Both the position numbers and the translations under genes were made by a program. 64,000 nucleotides of DNA. Source: Thalassobius sp034670005 (GTDB taxonomy: Bacteria; Pseudomonadota; Alphaproteobacteria; Rhodobacterales; Rhodobacteraceae). Below, in pieces: positions 44,906-52,679 of the stretch. Where the stretch lies: the NCBI RefSeq assembly GCF_034670005.1, contig NZ_JAXMOH010000001.1, positions 558,001 to 622,000 on the forward strand, written 5' to 3'. Within the stretch, counting starts at the first letter, position 1. The number at the start of each line of letters is the position of its first letter. The notes under the pieces were generated by a model. It made no database searches. It saw nothing but the letters and a program-made list of their open reading frames with translations, and was not told the origin of the DNA.

Positions 44906-45613
44906 CTAGCCTTCTACGACCAAGGTGATGCGATCCCCGACGAACCAGGTATGGCCATATTCCACTGGGCAGCCATCCGGATCGACATTGATCCCTACTG
45001 TGCGCAGAATCGGTGCGCCCTCAGCGATATTGAGCTGAAGCGCCTGCGTCGCGGTCGCCAGTTTGGCCGTCAGACGCGTTGAGGCACGGGTGTAATCCCT
45101 GACCCCCGCCGCCGCCAAGGCCCGTGTCACCGACTGTAACTGATCGAATTCGTTCAGAAGCCCGGGAAACCGTTCCGCCGAAAACACCGAGCGAAATATA
45201 GCGACCGCGACATTGTCGGCCAGCGACAGACCTTCGTAAACATGCACCGGATCACCCGGTTCTATTTGCAACGCGGCGGCCTCTTCCTTGTCACAAGGAC
45301 GGGTTTGCAGGGTCAGGACGCGCTTGGCTGGCATACGGCCGGCGGCTTTCAGGTTTTGGTGAAACCTGACCCGTTTTCCGATCGGATAATCGGTGGGTTC
45401 GGCCAGAACGAAAACACCTGCGCCGCGTCTTGCATGGGTCAGCCCCTGTTCCTGCATATCCTGCAATGCACGACGTACCGTGTGGCGGTTCACCCCGAAC
45501 CGCACGGCCAGCTCCGCTTCGGTTGGAAGCTTGTCTCCGGGTCGATAATGCCCGGCCGCAATCTCTCCGGTCAAAGCGTTGGCGATTGACCGCCAAATAG
45601 ATGTCTTCGCCAT
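44906..45613 (-). CDS. phnF: GntR-family regulator of phosphonate genes (PhnF-like)
   Basis: This 235-residue HutC-subfamily repressor has an N-terminal winged helix-turn-helix (IANALTGEIAAGHYRPGDKLPTEAELAVRFGVNRHTVRRALQDMQEQGLTHARRGAGVFV) and a C-terminal UTRA ligand domain (from about residue 85). It is divergent from phnG, with about 104 bases between the starts. That gap holds a symmetrical operator, so PhnF probably controls phnG-N and itself. The effector is presumably a phosphonate or a pathway intermediate; this is by analogy with known PhnF proteins. Confidence 0.92.
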   Translation of the reverse strand: MAKTSIWRSIANALTGEIAAGHYRPGDKLPTEAELAVRFGVNRHTVRRALQDMQEQGLTHARRGAGVFVLAEPTDYPIGKRVRFHQNLKAAGRMPAKRVLTLQTRPCDKEEAAALQIEPGDPVHVYEGLSLADNVAVAIFRSVFSAERFPGLLNEFDQLQSVTRALAAAGVRDYTRASTRLTAKLATATQALQLNIAEGAPILRTVGINVDPDGCPVEYGHTWFVGDRITLVVEG

Positions 45614-45614
45614 T

Positions 45615-45643
45615 CTGTCACCAATGTTTCACAATTTTGAGTC
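45615..45643 (+). promoter_or_regulatory. PHO-box-like element in the phnF-phnG gap
   Basis: CTGTCAC-CAAT-GTTTCAC-AATT-TTGAGTC gives three 11-base units. The first is a near-perfect match to the PhoB half-site CTGTCAT and the second keeps the TCA core, with A/T-rich spacers. The block ends just before a poor -35 (TTCAAA, 45644-45649), which is the expected place for an activator-dependent promoter. Confidence 0.68.
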
Positions 45644-45672
45644 TTCAAATTCGGATGGTCCAAGCGTATGAT
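45644..45672 (+). promoter_or_regulatory. Predicted phnG operon promoter
   Basis: A good -10 hexamer, TATGAT (45667-45672), is spaced 17 bases from TTCAAA (45644-45649), a weak -35. The PHO-box-like units lie directly upstream and the palindromic operator begins at the -10 end, so the promoter could be switched on by PhoB and off by PhnF. Confidence 0.6.
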
Positions 45673-45716
45673 TTGTCTAGTTGTATAGAATAGTAGACAA
45701 ATCGACAAGGTGTCTA
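45671..45716 (+). promoter_or_regulatory. Probable PhnF operator: repeated TGTCTA/TAGACA half-sites
   Basis: ATTTGTCTA (45671-45679) and TAGACAAAT (45694-45702) form a perfect 9-base inverted repeat with 14 bases between. A third half-site, TGTCTA (45711-45716), is palindromic with the second one and ends just before the phnG ATG. The half-sites resemble GTNTANAC-type sites of HutC regulators. The first site overlaps the -10 box, which suits repression. Confidence 0.65.
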
Positions 45717-45717
45717 G

Positions 45718-46161
45718 ATGCACAAGATGGAAAACAGAAAGGCCTGGATAGGCTTGCTGGCCAAAGCGCCCGCAGACCGGCTGGCGGCCTTGTGGAACAA
45801 AGTGGTCGAAAGGCCCGGTTTCACCTATCTGCGCAGGCCGGAAATCGGCGGCGCAATGGTGCGGGGACGCATGGGGGGCACGGGTGCCGCCTTCAATCTG
45901 GGCGAAATGACGGTGACCCGTTGTTCTGTCCAGATCAACAGCGGCGAGGTCGGTCATGGCTACGTGCAGGGGCGCGACATGGCCAAGGCGGAAACCGCCG
46001 CGCTGATCGACGCTTTGATGCAAACCCACGCCGCCGAAGCGATCCGCGACACGATCCTGACCCCATTACAGGCCGAAATGGAAACAGCCCGGACCGCCCG
46101 CGCCGCAAAAGCAGCGGCGACCAAAGTCGATTTCTTCACCATGGTAAGGGGGGAAGACTGA
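45718..46161 (+). CDS. phnG: C-P lyase subunit PhnG
   Basis: This 147-residue protein is the small PhnG subunit of the PhnGHIJ core complex, which with PhnI forms ribose-1-phosphonate triphosphates from ATP and alkylphosphonate. The sequence (RKAWIGLLAKAPADRLAALW, then GEMTVTRCSVQI and GHGYVQGRDMAKAE) is typical. AAGG lies 7 bases upstream of ATG 45718. The gene is first in a seven-gene run and overlaps phnH by 1 base. Confidence 0.95.
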   Translation: MHKMENRKAWIGLLAKAPADRLAALWNKVVERPGFTYLRRPEIGGAMVRGRMGGTGAAFNLGEMTVTRCSVQINSGEVGHGYVQGRDMAKAETAALIDALMQTHAAEAIRDTILTPLQAEMETARTARAAKAAATKVDFFTMVRGED

Positions 46162-46730
46162 TGCAAACCACCGCATTGACCGGCGGTTTCGCCAAAGCGC
46201 CACAAGAGTCCGCCCGCGCCTTCCGCGCGGTGATGAATGTGATGGCCCGGCCGGGCCTGATCGAAACGCTGACCGGCGCGGAACCGCCTGCACCGATGTC
46301 CACCGCCGCGGGAACCCTGGCGCTGACGCTGCTGGACGGCAATACGCCGGTGCATCTGGCGGGGGGGCTAGATTGTCCCGACGTGCAGGACTGGATCACC
46401 TTCCACACCGGCGCGCCCTTTGCCGGGCGCGAACACTGCGCCTTTGCCTTCGGTGCATGGGATGATTTGCTGCCGCTCAGCGGCTATCCGGTTGGCAATC
46501 CCGAATATCCCGATCGCGGCACCACCCTGGTAGTAGAAATGCCCGTGCTTGAAACCGCTGGCGCCATGCTCCGCGGGCCGGGAATCAAGGATACCGCGGC
46601 GCTGAACCTGCCCGATCTGGCAGCGTTCCAGGCCAACGTGAAGCTATACCCGCTGGGGCTGGATTTCTTCTTCACCTGCGGCGACCGGATCGCGGCCCTG
46701 CCGCGCAGTACGAAAGTGGAGGCAGCCTGA
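46161..46730 (+). CDS. phnH: C-P lyase subunit PhnH
   Basis: This 189-residue PhnH subunit of the C-P lyase core has ESARAFRAVMNVMARPGLIETL at its N-terminus and GIKDTAALN near the middle, conserved in PhnH. The start at 46161 shares its first base with the phnG stop (TGATG), and the stop is shared in the same way with phnI. A longer open frame exists upstream but runs through phnG. It is a structural subunit without known catalytic residues. Confidence 0.95.
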   Translation: MQTTALTGGFAKAPQESARAFRAVMNVMARPGLIETLTGAEPPAPMSTAAGTLALTLLDGNTPVHLAGGLDCPDVQDWITFHTGAPFAGREHCAFAFGAWDDLLPLSGYPVGNPEYPDRGTTLVVEMPVLETAGAMLRGPGIKDTAALNLPDLAAFQANVKLYPLGLDFFFTCGDRIAALPRSTKVEAA

Positions 46731-47818
46731 TGTATGTAGCAGTCAAAGGCGGCGAAAAGGCGATCGATGCCGCACACGCGTGGCTGGCCGAGGAACGGCA
46801 CGGCGATGTGAATGTGCCGGAACTGTCGGTCGAACAGATCCGCGAACAGATGACATTGGCGGTGAACCGGGTGATGGCGGAAGGATCGCTGTACGATCCC
46901 GATCTGGCGGCGCTGGCGATCAAGCAGGCGCGCGGCGACCTGATCGAGGCGATCTTCCTCATTCGCGCCTATCGCACCACCCTGCCCCGTTTTGGTTACA
47001 CCAATCCGGTGAACACTGAAACGATGGCCTGCGACCGCCGGATCAGCGCGACCTTCAAGGACGCGCCGGGCGGTCAGGTTCTGGGTCCGACCTTCGATTA
47101 CACCCACCGTCTGCTGGATTTCAAACTGGCCGCCGATGGCGAGGTTCCCGAGGCCCCGACGCGCGAAACGCAAACCGGCCCGGTGCCTCATATCACTGAT
47201 TTCCTGAATCAGGAGGGGCTGATCCAGACCGAGGCGGCAAGCGACGCGGCACCGCGCGACTTGACCCGTGAACCGCTAGAACTGCCCGCCGACCGGGCGC
47301 TGCGGCTGCAATCGCTGACCCGCGGCGACGAGGGGTTCATCCTCGGCATGGCCTATTCGACGCAGCGCGGCTACGGCCGCAACCACGCCTTTGTCGGCGA
47401 GCTGCGGATCGGCACCTGCGCGGTGGAAATGGACATTCCCGAACTCGGTTTCGCGGTCGAGATCGGCGAGATCGAACTGACCGAATGCGAAACGGTAAAC
47501 CAGTTCGCCGGGTCCAAGACCGAGCCGCCGCAATTCACCCGCGGCTACGGGTTGGTCTTCGGCCAGACCGAGCGCAAGGCGATTTCAATGGCGCTGGTCG
47601 ACCGCGCGCTGCGCTGGAAGGAAATGGGCGAAGACAACATGGGCGCGCCCGCGCAGGACGAGGAATTCGTGCTCTATCACGCCGACAATATCCAGGCGAC
47701 CGGGTTCCTCGAACACATCAAGCTGCCCCATTACGTCGATTTCCAGTCGGAACTGGAACTGGTGCGGAAAATGCGGGCCGAAGCACAGGCCCAGGAAATG
47801 CCGGAGGCGGCGGAATGA
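46730..47818 (+). CDS. phnI: C-P lyase subunit PhnI (nucleosidase-type transferase)
   Basis: This 362-residue PhnI displaces adenine from ATP with a phosphonate, aided by PhnG, PhnH and PhnL. It begins MYVAVKGGEKAIDAAHAWLAEERHGD and contains EQIREQMTLAVNRVMAEGSLYDPDLAALAIKQARGD and AYRTTLPRFGYTNPV, all conserved family blocks. Length matches the usual 350-370 residues. It overlaps phnH by 1 base and phnJ by 4 bases. Confidence 0.96.
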   Translation: MYVAVKGGEKAIDAAHAWLAEERHGDVNVPELSVEQIREQMTLAVNRVMAEGSLYDPDLAALAIKQARGDLIEAIFLIRAYRTTLPRFGYTNPVNTETMACDRRISATFKDAPGGQVLGPTFDYTHRLLDFKLAADGEVPEAPTRETQTGPVPHITDFLNQEGLIQTEAASDAAPRDLTREPLELPADRALRLQSLTRGDEGFILGMAYSTQRGYGRNHAFVGELRIGTCAVEMDIPELGFAVEIGEIELTECETVNQFAGSKTEPPQFTRGYGLVFGQTERKAISMALVDRALRWKEMGEDNMGAPAQDEEFVLYHADNIQATGFLEHIKLPHYVDFQSELELVRKMRAEAQAQEMPEAAE

Positions 47819-48687
47819 ACGAAGAATACAACTTCGCCTATCTTGATGAACAGACCAAGCGGATGATCCGCCGCGCCATCCTGAAGGGGCTGGCGGTGCC
47901 CGGATATCAGGTACCTTTCGCGTCGCGCGAAATGCCCATGCCCTATGGTTGGGGCACCGGCGGGGTGCAGGTCAGCGCCTCGGTGCTGACGCCCGAGGAC
48001 ACGATGAAGGTGATCGACCAGGGCGCCGACGACACCACCAACGCGGTGTCGATCCGCAAGTTTTTCGAAAAGACCGCAGGCGTGGCGACCAGCGAAGAAA
48101 CCGCCAAGGCCGACGTGATCCAGACCCGCCACCGAATTCCTGAACAGGATCTGCGCGAAGACCAGATCCTCGTCTATCAGGTGCCGATCCCGGAGCCGCT
48201 GCGATTTCTTGAGCCGCGCGAAACCGAGACCCGCAAGATGCATGCCTTGGAAGAATACGGGCTGATGCATGTGAAGCTCTACGAGGATATTTCCAAGAAC
48301 GGCGCGATCTCGACCTCCTACGCCTACCCGGTCAAGGTTGAGGGGCGCTACGTGATGGACCCGTCGCCGATCCCGAAATTCGACAATCCCAAGCTGGAAA
48401 TGGCCGCTGTGCAGCTGTTCGGCGCGGGCCGCGAACAGCGGATTTACGCGCTGCCGCCCTATACGAAGGTGGTCAGCCTGGATTTCGAAGACTACCCGTT
48501 CGAGGCCAGCAAGGCCGATCACGCCTGCGATCTGTGCGCGTCGGAAACGTCCTATCTCGACGAGGTGATCGTGGACGATGCGGGCGGGCGGATGTTCGTC
48601 TGTTCCGACACCGATTATTGCCGGTCGCGCCGCGCCGAAGGCCATGTCGGCGCGCAGGGCGTCCCTTATGAGGAGGAAACGACATGA
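47815..48687 (+). CDS. phnJ: C-P lyase radical-SAM subunit PhnJ
   Basis: This 290-residue enzyme cleaves the carbon-phosphorus bond of alpha-D-ribose 1-alkylphosphonate 5-phosphate by radical SAM chemistry. The unusual cysteine motif CX2CX21CX5C is intact, at C238, C241, C263 and C269 (CDLC ... FVCSDTDYC), binding the 4Fe-4S cluster. The N-terminal FAYLDEQTKRMIRRAILKG and MPMPYGWGTGGVQ regions are conserved. ATG 47815 overlaps the phnI stop (ATGA). It should be catalytically competent. Confidence 0.97.
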   Translation: MNEEYNFAYLDEQTKRMIRRAILKGLAVPGYQVPFASREMPMPYGWGTGGVQVSASVLTPEDTMKVIDQGADDTTNAVSIRKFFEKTAGVATSEETAKADVIQTRHRIPEQDLREDQILVYQVPIPEPLRFLEPRETETRKMHALEEYGLMHVKLYEDISKNGAISTSYAYPVKVEGRYVMDPSPIPKFDNPKLEMAAVQLFGAGREQRIYALPPYTKVVSLDFEDYPFEASKADHACDLCASETSYLDEVIVDDAGGRMFVCSDTDYCRSRRAEGHVGAQGVPYEEETT

Positions 48688-49454
48688 CCCCGCTGTTCCA
48701 GGTCAGGGATCTGACCAAATTCTACGGCAACCGGATCGGATGCAAGGACGTGTCCTTCGACCTCTATCCCGGCGAAGTGATGGGGATTGTGGGCGAGTCC
48801 GGCTCTGGTAAATCGACCCTGCTGAACTGTCTGGCCGGACATTTACCCCCCGATAGCGGCGAAGTTCTTTTCGACACCCGCACCGATGGTATGCGCGACA
48901 CAATACGAATGAGCGAACCCGAACGCCGCATGCTAAGCCGTACCGATTGGGCCTTTGTCCATCAGCACGCCCGCGACGGTCTGCGCATGGGTGTGAGCGC
49001 GGGCGGCAATGTCGGCGAAAGACTGATGGCTGTCGGCGCGCGCCATTACGGCGATATCCGCGAACAGGCGGTCGACTGGCTGGGCCGTGTCGAGATCAGT
49101 TCTGATCGCGTCGATGATCGGCCAAGTGCCTTTTCCGGCGGCATGCAGCAGCGACTGCAAATCGCGCGCAACCTTGTGACCGGGCCGCGGCTGGTCTTCA
49201 TGGACGAACCTACAGGCGGTCTGGATGTTTCGGTACAGGCGCGCCTGCTGGACCTGCTGCGCGGCTTGGTGCGTGAAATGGGGCTGAGCGCCATCATCGT
49301 GACGCACGATCTGGCGGTGGTGCGGCTGCTGGCCGACCGGCTGATGGTGATGAAGGACGGGCATGTGGTGGAAACCGGTCTGACCGATCAGGTGCTGGAC
49401 GATCCGCAGCACGGCTATACCCAGCTGCTGGTCAGTTCGGTGTTGCAGGTGTGA
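48684..49454 (+). CDS. phnK: C-P lyase ABC-type ATPase PhnK
   Basis: This 256-residue ABC protein binds the PhnGHIJ core in the cytoplasm. Walker A is GESGSGKST, the signature is FSGGMQQRLQIARNL, Walker B is LVFMDEPTGGLD, and the switch His is in VTHDLAVV. The N-terminus LFQVRDLTKFYGNRIGCKDVSFDLYPGEV is typical of PhnK. Its start overlaps the phnJ stop by 4 bases; it is separated from phnL by a 61-base gap containing a hairpin and an intergenic repeat-like sequence. Confidence 0.95.
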   Translation: MTPLFQVRDLTKFYGNRIGCKDVSFDLYPGEVMGIVGESGSGKSTLLNCLAGHLPPDSGEVLFDTRTDGMRDTIRMSEPERRMLSRTDWAFVHQHARDGLRMGVSAGGNVGERLMAVGARHYGDIREQAVDWLGRVEISSDRVDDRPSAFSGGMQQRLQIARNLVTGPRLVFMDEPTGGLDVSVQARLLDLLRGLVREMGLSAIIVTHDLAVVRLLADRLMVMKDGHVVETGLTDQVLDDPQHGYTQLLVSSVLQV

Positions 49455-49456
49455 TC

Positions 49457-49505
49457 GTGGGGGCCCTGCCCCCACACCCCCGGAGTATTTGTGCCAAAAA
49501 GAAAA
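49457..49505 (+). repeat. Hairpin plus Rhodobacterales-type intergenic repeat between phnK and phnL
   Basis: GTGGGGGC (49457-49464) pairs with GCCCCCAC (49468-49475) across a 3-base loop. Directly after it comes an ACCCCCGGAGTATTTG then TGCCAAAAAGAAA stretch. I recall closely similar GC-hairpin plus GGAGTATTT plus A-rich blocks as recurrent intergenic sequences in Rhodobacterales genomes; that is memory, not a search. It may act as a transcript punctuation or repeat element inside the operon. Confidence 0.5.
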
Positions 49506-49515
49506 GGCAGAAGAG

Positions 49516-50199
49516 ATGATTGAGATCAGCGGTGTTTCGAAAAGCTTCGTGCTGCACAACCAGGGATCGGCGGTGATCCCGGTGATGCAGGATGCGGAAA
49601 TGATGGTAGCGCCCGGTGAATGCGTGGCGCTCGTGGGCGCGTCGGGGGCGGGAAAATCGACCCTGATGCGGATGATTTACGGCAATTACCTCGCCAATGC
49701 GGGGCGGATTGTGGTGGGCGGCACCGATGTAGCTCAGGCCGAGCCGCGCGAGATTTTGGAACTGCGGCGTGAGGTTTTGGGCTATGTCAGCCAGTTCCTG
49801 CGCGTGGTGCCGCGGGTGTCCACGATCGACGTGGTGGCCGAACCGCTGCTGAAGGTCGGGGTAAATGGCGTGGCGGCCCGGGCGCGGGCCGAAGAGCTGC
49901 TGCACCGGCTGAACATCCCCGAACGGCTGTGGTCGCTGTCGCCCACGACCTTTTCGGGCGGCGAACAGCAGCGGGTGAATATCGCGCGCGGTTTCGCGCA
50001 TGACTTCCCCGCGCTGCTGCTGGACGAACCCACCGCCAGCCTGGACGCGACCAATCGCGAAGTGGTGCTGTCGCTCATCGAGGATGCGAAAGCGCGCGGC
50101 GCGGCCATCGTCGGCATCTTCCACGACGAGGCGGCGCGCGACCGGGTTTGCGACCGCGAAATCGACGTGACCGGTTTCACCCCCGGGATGGCCGCATGA
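49516..50199 (+). CDS. phnL: C-P lyase ABC-type ATPase PhnL
   Basis: This 227-residue ABC protein works with PhnI in making the ribose phosphonate triphosphate and docks on PhnK. Walker A is GASGAGKST, the signature TFSGGEQQRVNIARGF, Walker B LLLDEPTASLD, and the switch His is in GIFHDEAA. MIEISGVSKSFVLHNQGSAVIPVMQDAEMMV is the standard start, so ATG 49516 is used. It overlaps phnN by 4 bases at the end. Confidence 0.95.
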   Translation: MIEISGVSKSFVLHNQGSAVIPVMQDAEMMVAPGECVALVGASGAGKSTLMRMIYGNYLANAGRIVVGGTDVAQAEPREILELRREVLGYVSQFLRVVPRVSTIDVVAEPLLKVGVNGVAARARAEELLHRLNIPERLWSLSPTTFSGGEQQRVNIARGFAHDFPALLLDEPTASLDATNREVVLSLIEDAKARGAAIVGIFHDEAARDRVCDREIDVTGFTPGMAA

Positions 50200-50741
50200 T
50201 CCCGGGCCGGTTCATAGCGGTGGTCGGCCCCTCGGGCGTCGGCAAGGACACGGTGATGGAGGCCGTCTGCGACCGCCATCCCGAGATTCGCCGGGTGCGC
50301 CGGGTGATCACCCGCAGCGCCGAGGCCGGCGGCGAAGACGCCGATGCGGTCACGTTTGAGGAGTTCGAGGCGCGGGCACAGCGCGGCGATTTCGCCCTGT
50401 TCTGGGATGCCCACGGGCTGCGCTATGGCATTCCGGCATCGGTCTATGTCGATCTGGCCGAGGGGCGCGATGTTCTGGCCAACCTGTCGCGCGCGGTCTT
50501 GCCAGAGCTGGAAACGCGCTTCGATCGGTCGATGATTTTTTCGATCACCGCCTCGGCGCAGGTTCTGGCGGCACGACTGGCCGCGCGCGGGCGCGAGACC
50601 GAAGAGGAACAGACCAAACGCCTGCAACGCGCCGATTTTCGGCTGGCCGAAGGGCTGAACCCGGTGGTGATCCGCAACGACGGCACTCTGGGCGAAGCCG
50701 TCGCGGCCTTCAGCGCGGCGCTTCAGCCGGAAAGGGCGTAA
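50196..50741 (+). CDS. phnN: Ribose 1,5-bisphosphate phosphokinase
   Basis: This 181-residue guanylate-kinase-like enzyme phosphorylates ribose 1,5-bisphosphate to PRPP, recovering the sugar after C-P cleavage. It has Walker A VVGPSGVGKDTVME and the RRVITRSAEAGGEDADAVTFEEFE substrate region. ATG 50196 overlaps phnL by 4 bases. Its last 19 bases overlap the 3' end of the convergent DUF1045 gene. It is the last gene of the phnG-N run. Confidence 0.94.
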   Translation: MIPGRFIAVVGPSGVGKDTVMEAVCDRHPEIRRVRRVITRSAEAGGEDADAVTFEEFEARAQRGDFALFWDAHGLRYGIPASVYVDLAEGRDVLANLSRAVLPELETRFDRSMIFSITASAQVLAARLAARGRETEEEQTKRLQRADFRLAEGLNPVVIRNDGTLGEAVAAFSAALQPERA

Positions 50742-51406
50742 CGGTGAATCAAGTGAAACATGCCGGCCTCATCCTCGCCCACCAGACACAGGTCGCTGAC
50801 GATGAAAGGTCTGGGCAAAAGCGGGGTGACAATCGAGGCCAGACGGTTCCGAACGGTATCGGCCTCGACCCTGTCCAACCTGCCGGTAAGCGTGATGTGG
50901 AAGCGGAATTCCTCCATCACATAAGGATAGCCCCATTGCGTCAGAAGCGCCTCTTGCCGATCGGTCAGATTGGCTTTGCGGCGACGGTTCAGTTCCGCGT
51001 CGGACGGGGCAGCGCGGTAATCGTCCAACCCTCGCACGATGGTCGCCGCCAACGTGCTGAGCGGCTGAGTATCACCTGTCACGGTCAGCGCCAGAAAGCC
51101 GCCCAACCGGGCCAGGGCCAGACCCTCCAGACGCACAGGGGCCTGCGCCGCACAGAGTGTTTCGGCCGCCGCGGACAGAGCGTTGAAATCTGTATCTTCG
51201 GCCAGCCGGAACGGCGGTTTCATCGTCCCGTGCAGCCCGTATTTGCGCGGAGTCGCGGTCAGGGCCGCGACATCCAGCCCTTCGATCTGCGGATGGGTGG
51301 TGGCCTTCCCCGTCGTCAGATCCCAGCCCAGCCAGGACGCGCCGAAATCAGCCAGATCCCCGGCCTCGGGCGCGTAATACATGGCGAAACGTTTGAATAC
51401 GGTCAT
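50723..51406 (-). CDS. DUF1045 phosphonate-associated 2H phosphoesterase-like protein
   Basis: This 227-residue protein belongs to a family long annotated only as phosphonate-metabolism associated. It has two H-x-T motifs: YGLHGTMKPPF near residue 59 and FRFHITLTG near residue 170, the hallmark of 2H phosphoesterases, which act on cyclic phosphates or RNA ends. It is convergent with phnN, overlapping it by 19 bases, and divergent from the second phnM across 56 bases. No PhnP was seen in this window, so it may open 5-phosphoribosyl 1,2-cyclic phosphate instead. That role is a proposal. Confidence 0.85.
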   Translation of the reverse strand: MTVFKRFAMYYAPEAGDLADFGASWLGWDLTTGKATTHPQIEGLDVAALTATPRKYGLHGTMKPPFRLAEDTDFNALSAAAETLCAAQAPVRLEGLALARLGGFLALTVTGDTQPLSTLAATIVRGLDDYRAAPSDAELNRRRKANLTDRQEALLTQWGYPYVMEEFRFHITLTGRLDRVEADTVRNRLASIVTPLLPRPFIVSDLCLVGEDEAGMFHLIHRYALSG

Positions 51407-51462
51407 CTGATGGCCTCTGATATTTTCTGCACGGCGGCATGACGCCTAAAGGTAACAGGACA

Positions 51463-52605
51463 ATGACAAAACAGCTTATCCTTGCGAACGCAAATGTGGT
51501 TCTGGAAAACGAAGTGATCCGCGGTGCGGTCACCGTGATCAACGGTGTCATCACCGCTATCGATCCGGGCATGGCGATTCCATCAGGGGCCGAGGATATG
51601 GAGGGCGATCTGCTTTGCCCGGGCCTGATCGAATTGCACACAGACAATCTGGAACGTCATATTCAGCCGCGCCCCAAGGTCGATTGGCCCCATGCCGCCG
51701 CCATCGTAGCCCATGACGCGGAACTGGCCGGGGTCGGGATTACCACCGTATTCGACGCAATGCGGGTCGGATCGATTCCAAGTGGCAAGGGGCGTTACCT
51801 GAAATATGCACGATCCCTGTCGAAGGAATTGTGGGGCCTGCGCGAAGCCGGGGCGCTTCGGATCAGCCATTATCTGCACCTTCGCGCCGAGGTCTGTTCG
51901 GAAACGCTGGAAGAGGAAATGGCCGAATTCGGGCCCGAGGATCGTGTCGGTATCGTCAGCCTGATGGATCACACCCCGGGCCAGCGTCAATTCCGCGATA
52001 TCAGCAAGCTCAAATCCTATGTCATGGGCAAGAACAACATGTCAGAGGACGACTTCGCCGATCACGTCGCCAATCTGAAGGATATGCGGGACCGCAATGG
52101 CGAACGCCACGAAACCGTGGCCGTGTCCGAGGCCAATCGTTATGGCGCAGTACTGGCCAGTCATGACGACACCACCGCAGACCATGTTGCGGTTTCCGCC
52201 CGTCATGGCATCAGGTTGGCTGAATTCCCCACCACTGTCGAAGCGGCGCGGGCCTGTCACGACCATGGTATCGCGGTGATGATGGGGGCTCCGAACCTGA
52301 TCCGTGGCGGATCGCATTCTGGCAATGTCGCCGCCGGGGAACTGGCTGAACTGGGCCTGTTGGATATCGTGTCGTCGGATTACGTTCCCGCCGCGCTGCT
52401 ATCTTCGGCGTTGCTGCTGGGCGATATGTGGGGCAACACGGCACGCGGCATCGCGACCGTGACCAAGGCCCCGGCGGATGCGTCGGGCCTGACCGACCGA
52501 GGCCGGATCGCCACGGGCGAACGTGCGGACATGATCCGGGTGGCTCGTATCGGCGACGCCCCTATGGTGCGGTCGACCTGGGTACAGGGCAAGCGGGTCG
52601 CCTGA
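51463..52605 (+). CDS. phnM: Alpha-D-ribose 1-methylphosphonate 5-triphosphate diphosphatase (second PhnM)
   Basis: This 380-residue amidohydrolase is the more canonical PhnM of the two in the window. The metal-site start reads LIELHTDNLERHIQPRPKVDWP, followed by GITTVFDAMRVGS, VSLMDHTPGQRQF, LASHDDTTADHV, and VMMGAPNLIRGGSHSGNVAA, all conserved in PhnM. It releases pyrophosphate from the ribose phosphonate triphosphate before PhnJ acts. ATG 51463 has AGGA about five bases upstream. It starts 56 bases from the divergent DUF1045 gene and is followed by a kinase-like gene. Confidence 0.94.
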   Translation: MTKQLILANANVVLENEVIRGAVTVINGVITAIDPGMAIPSGAEDMEGDLLCPGLIELHTDNLERHIQPRPKVDWPHAAAIVAHDAELAGVGITTVFDAMRVGSIPSGKGRYLKYARSLSKELWGLREAGALRISHYLHLRAEVCSETLEEEMAEFGPEDRVGIVSLMDHTPGQRQFRDISKLKSYVMGKNNMSEDDFADHVANLKDMRDRNGERHETVAVSEANRYGAVLASHDDTTADHVAVSARHGIRLAEFPTTVEAARACHDHGIAVMMGAPNLIRGGSHSGNVAAGELAELGLLDIVSSDYVPAALLSSALLLGDMWGNTARGIATVTKAPADASGLTDRGRIATGERADMIRVARIGDAPMVRSTWVQGKRVA

Positions 52606-52679
52606 CCATCCCACTTGCCGTTATGGGGCAAAACGCATAGCGTCCGCCGGATTTTCGCGAAATCTGGAACCGAGTCACC

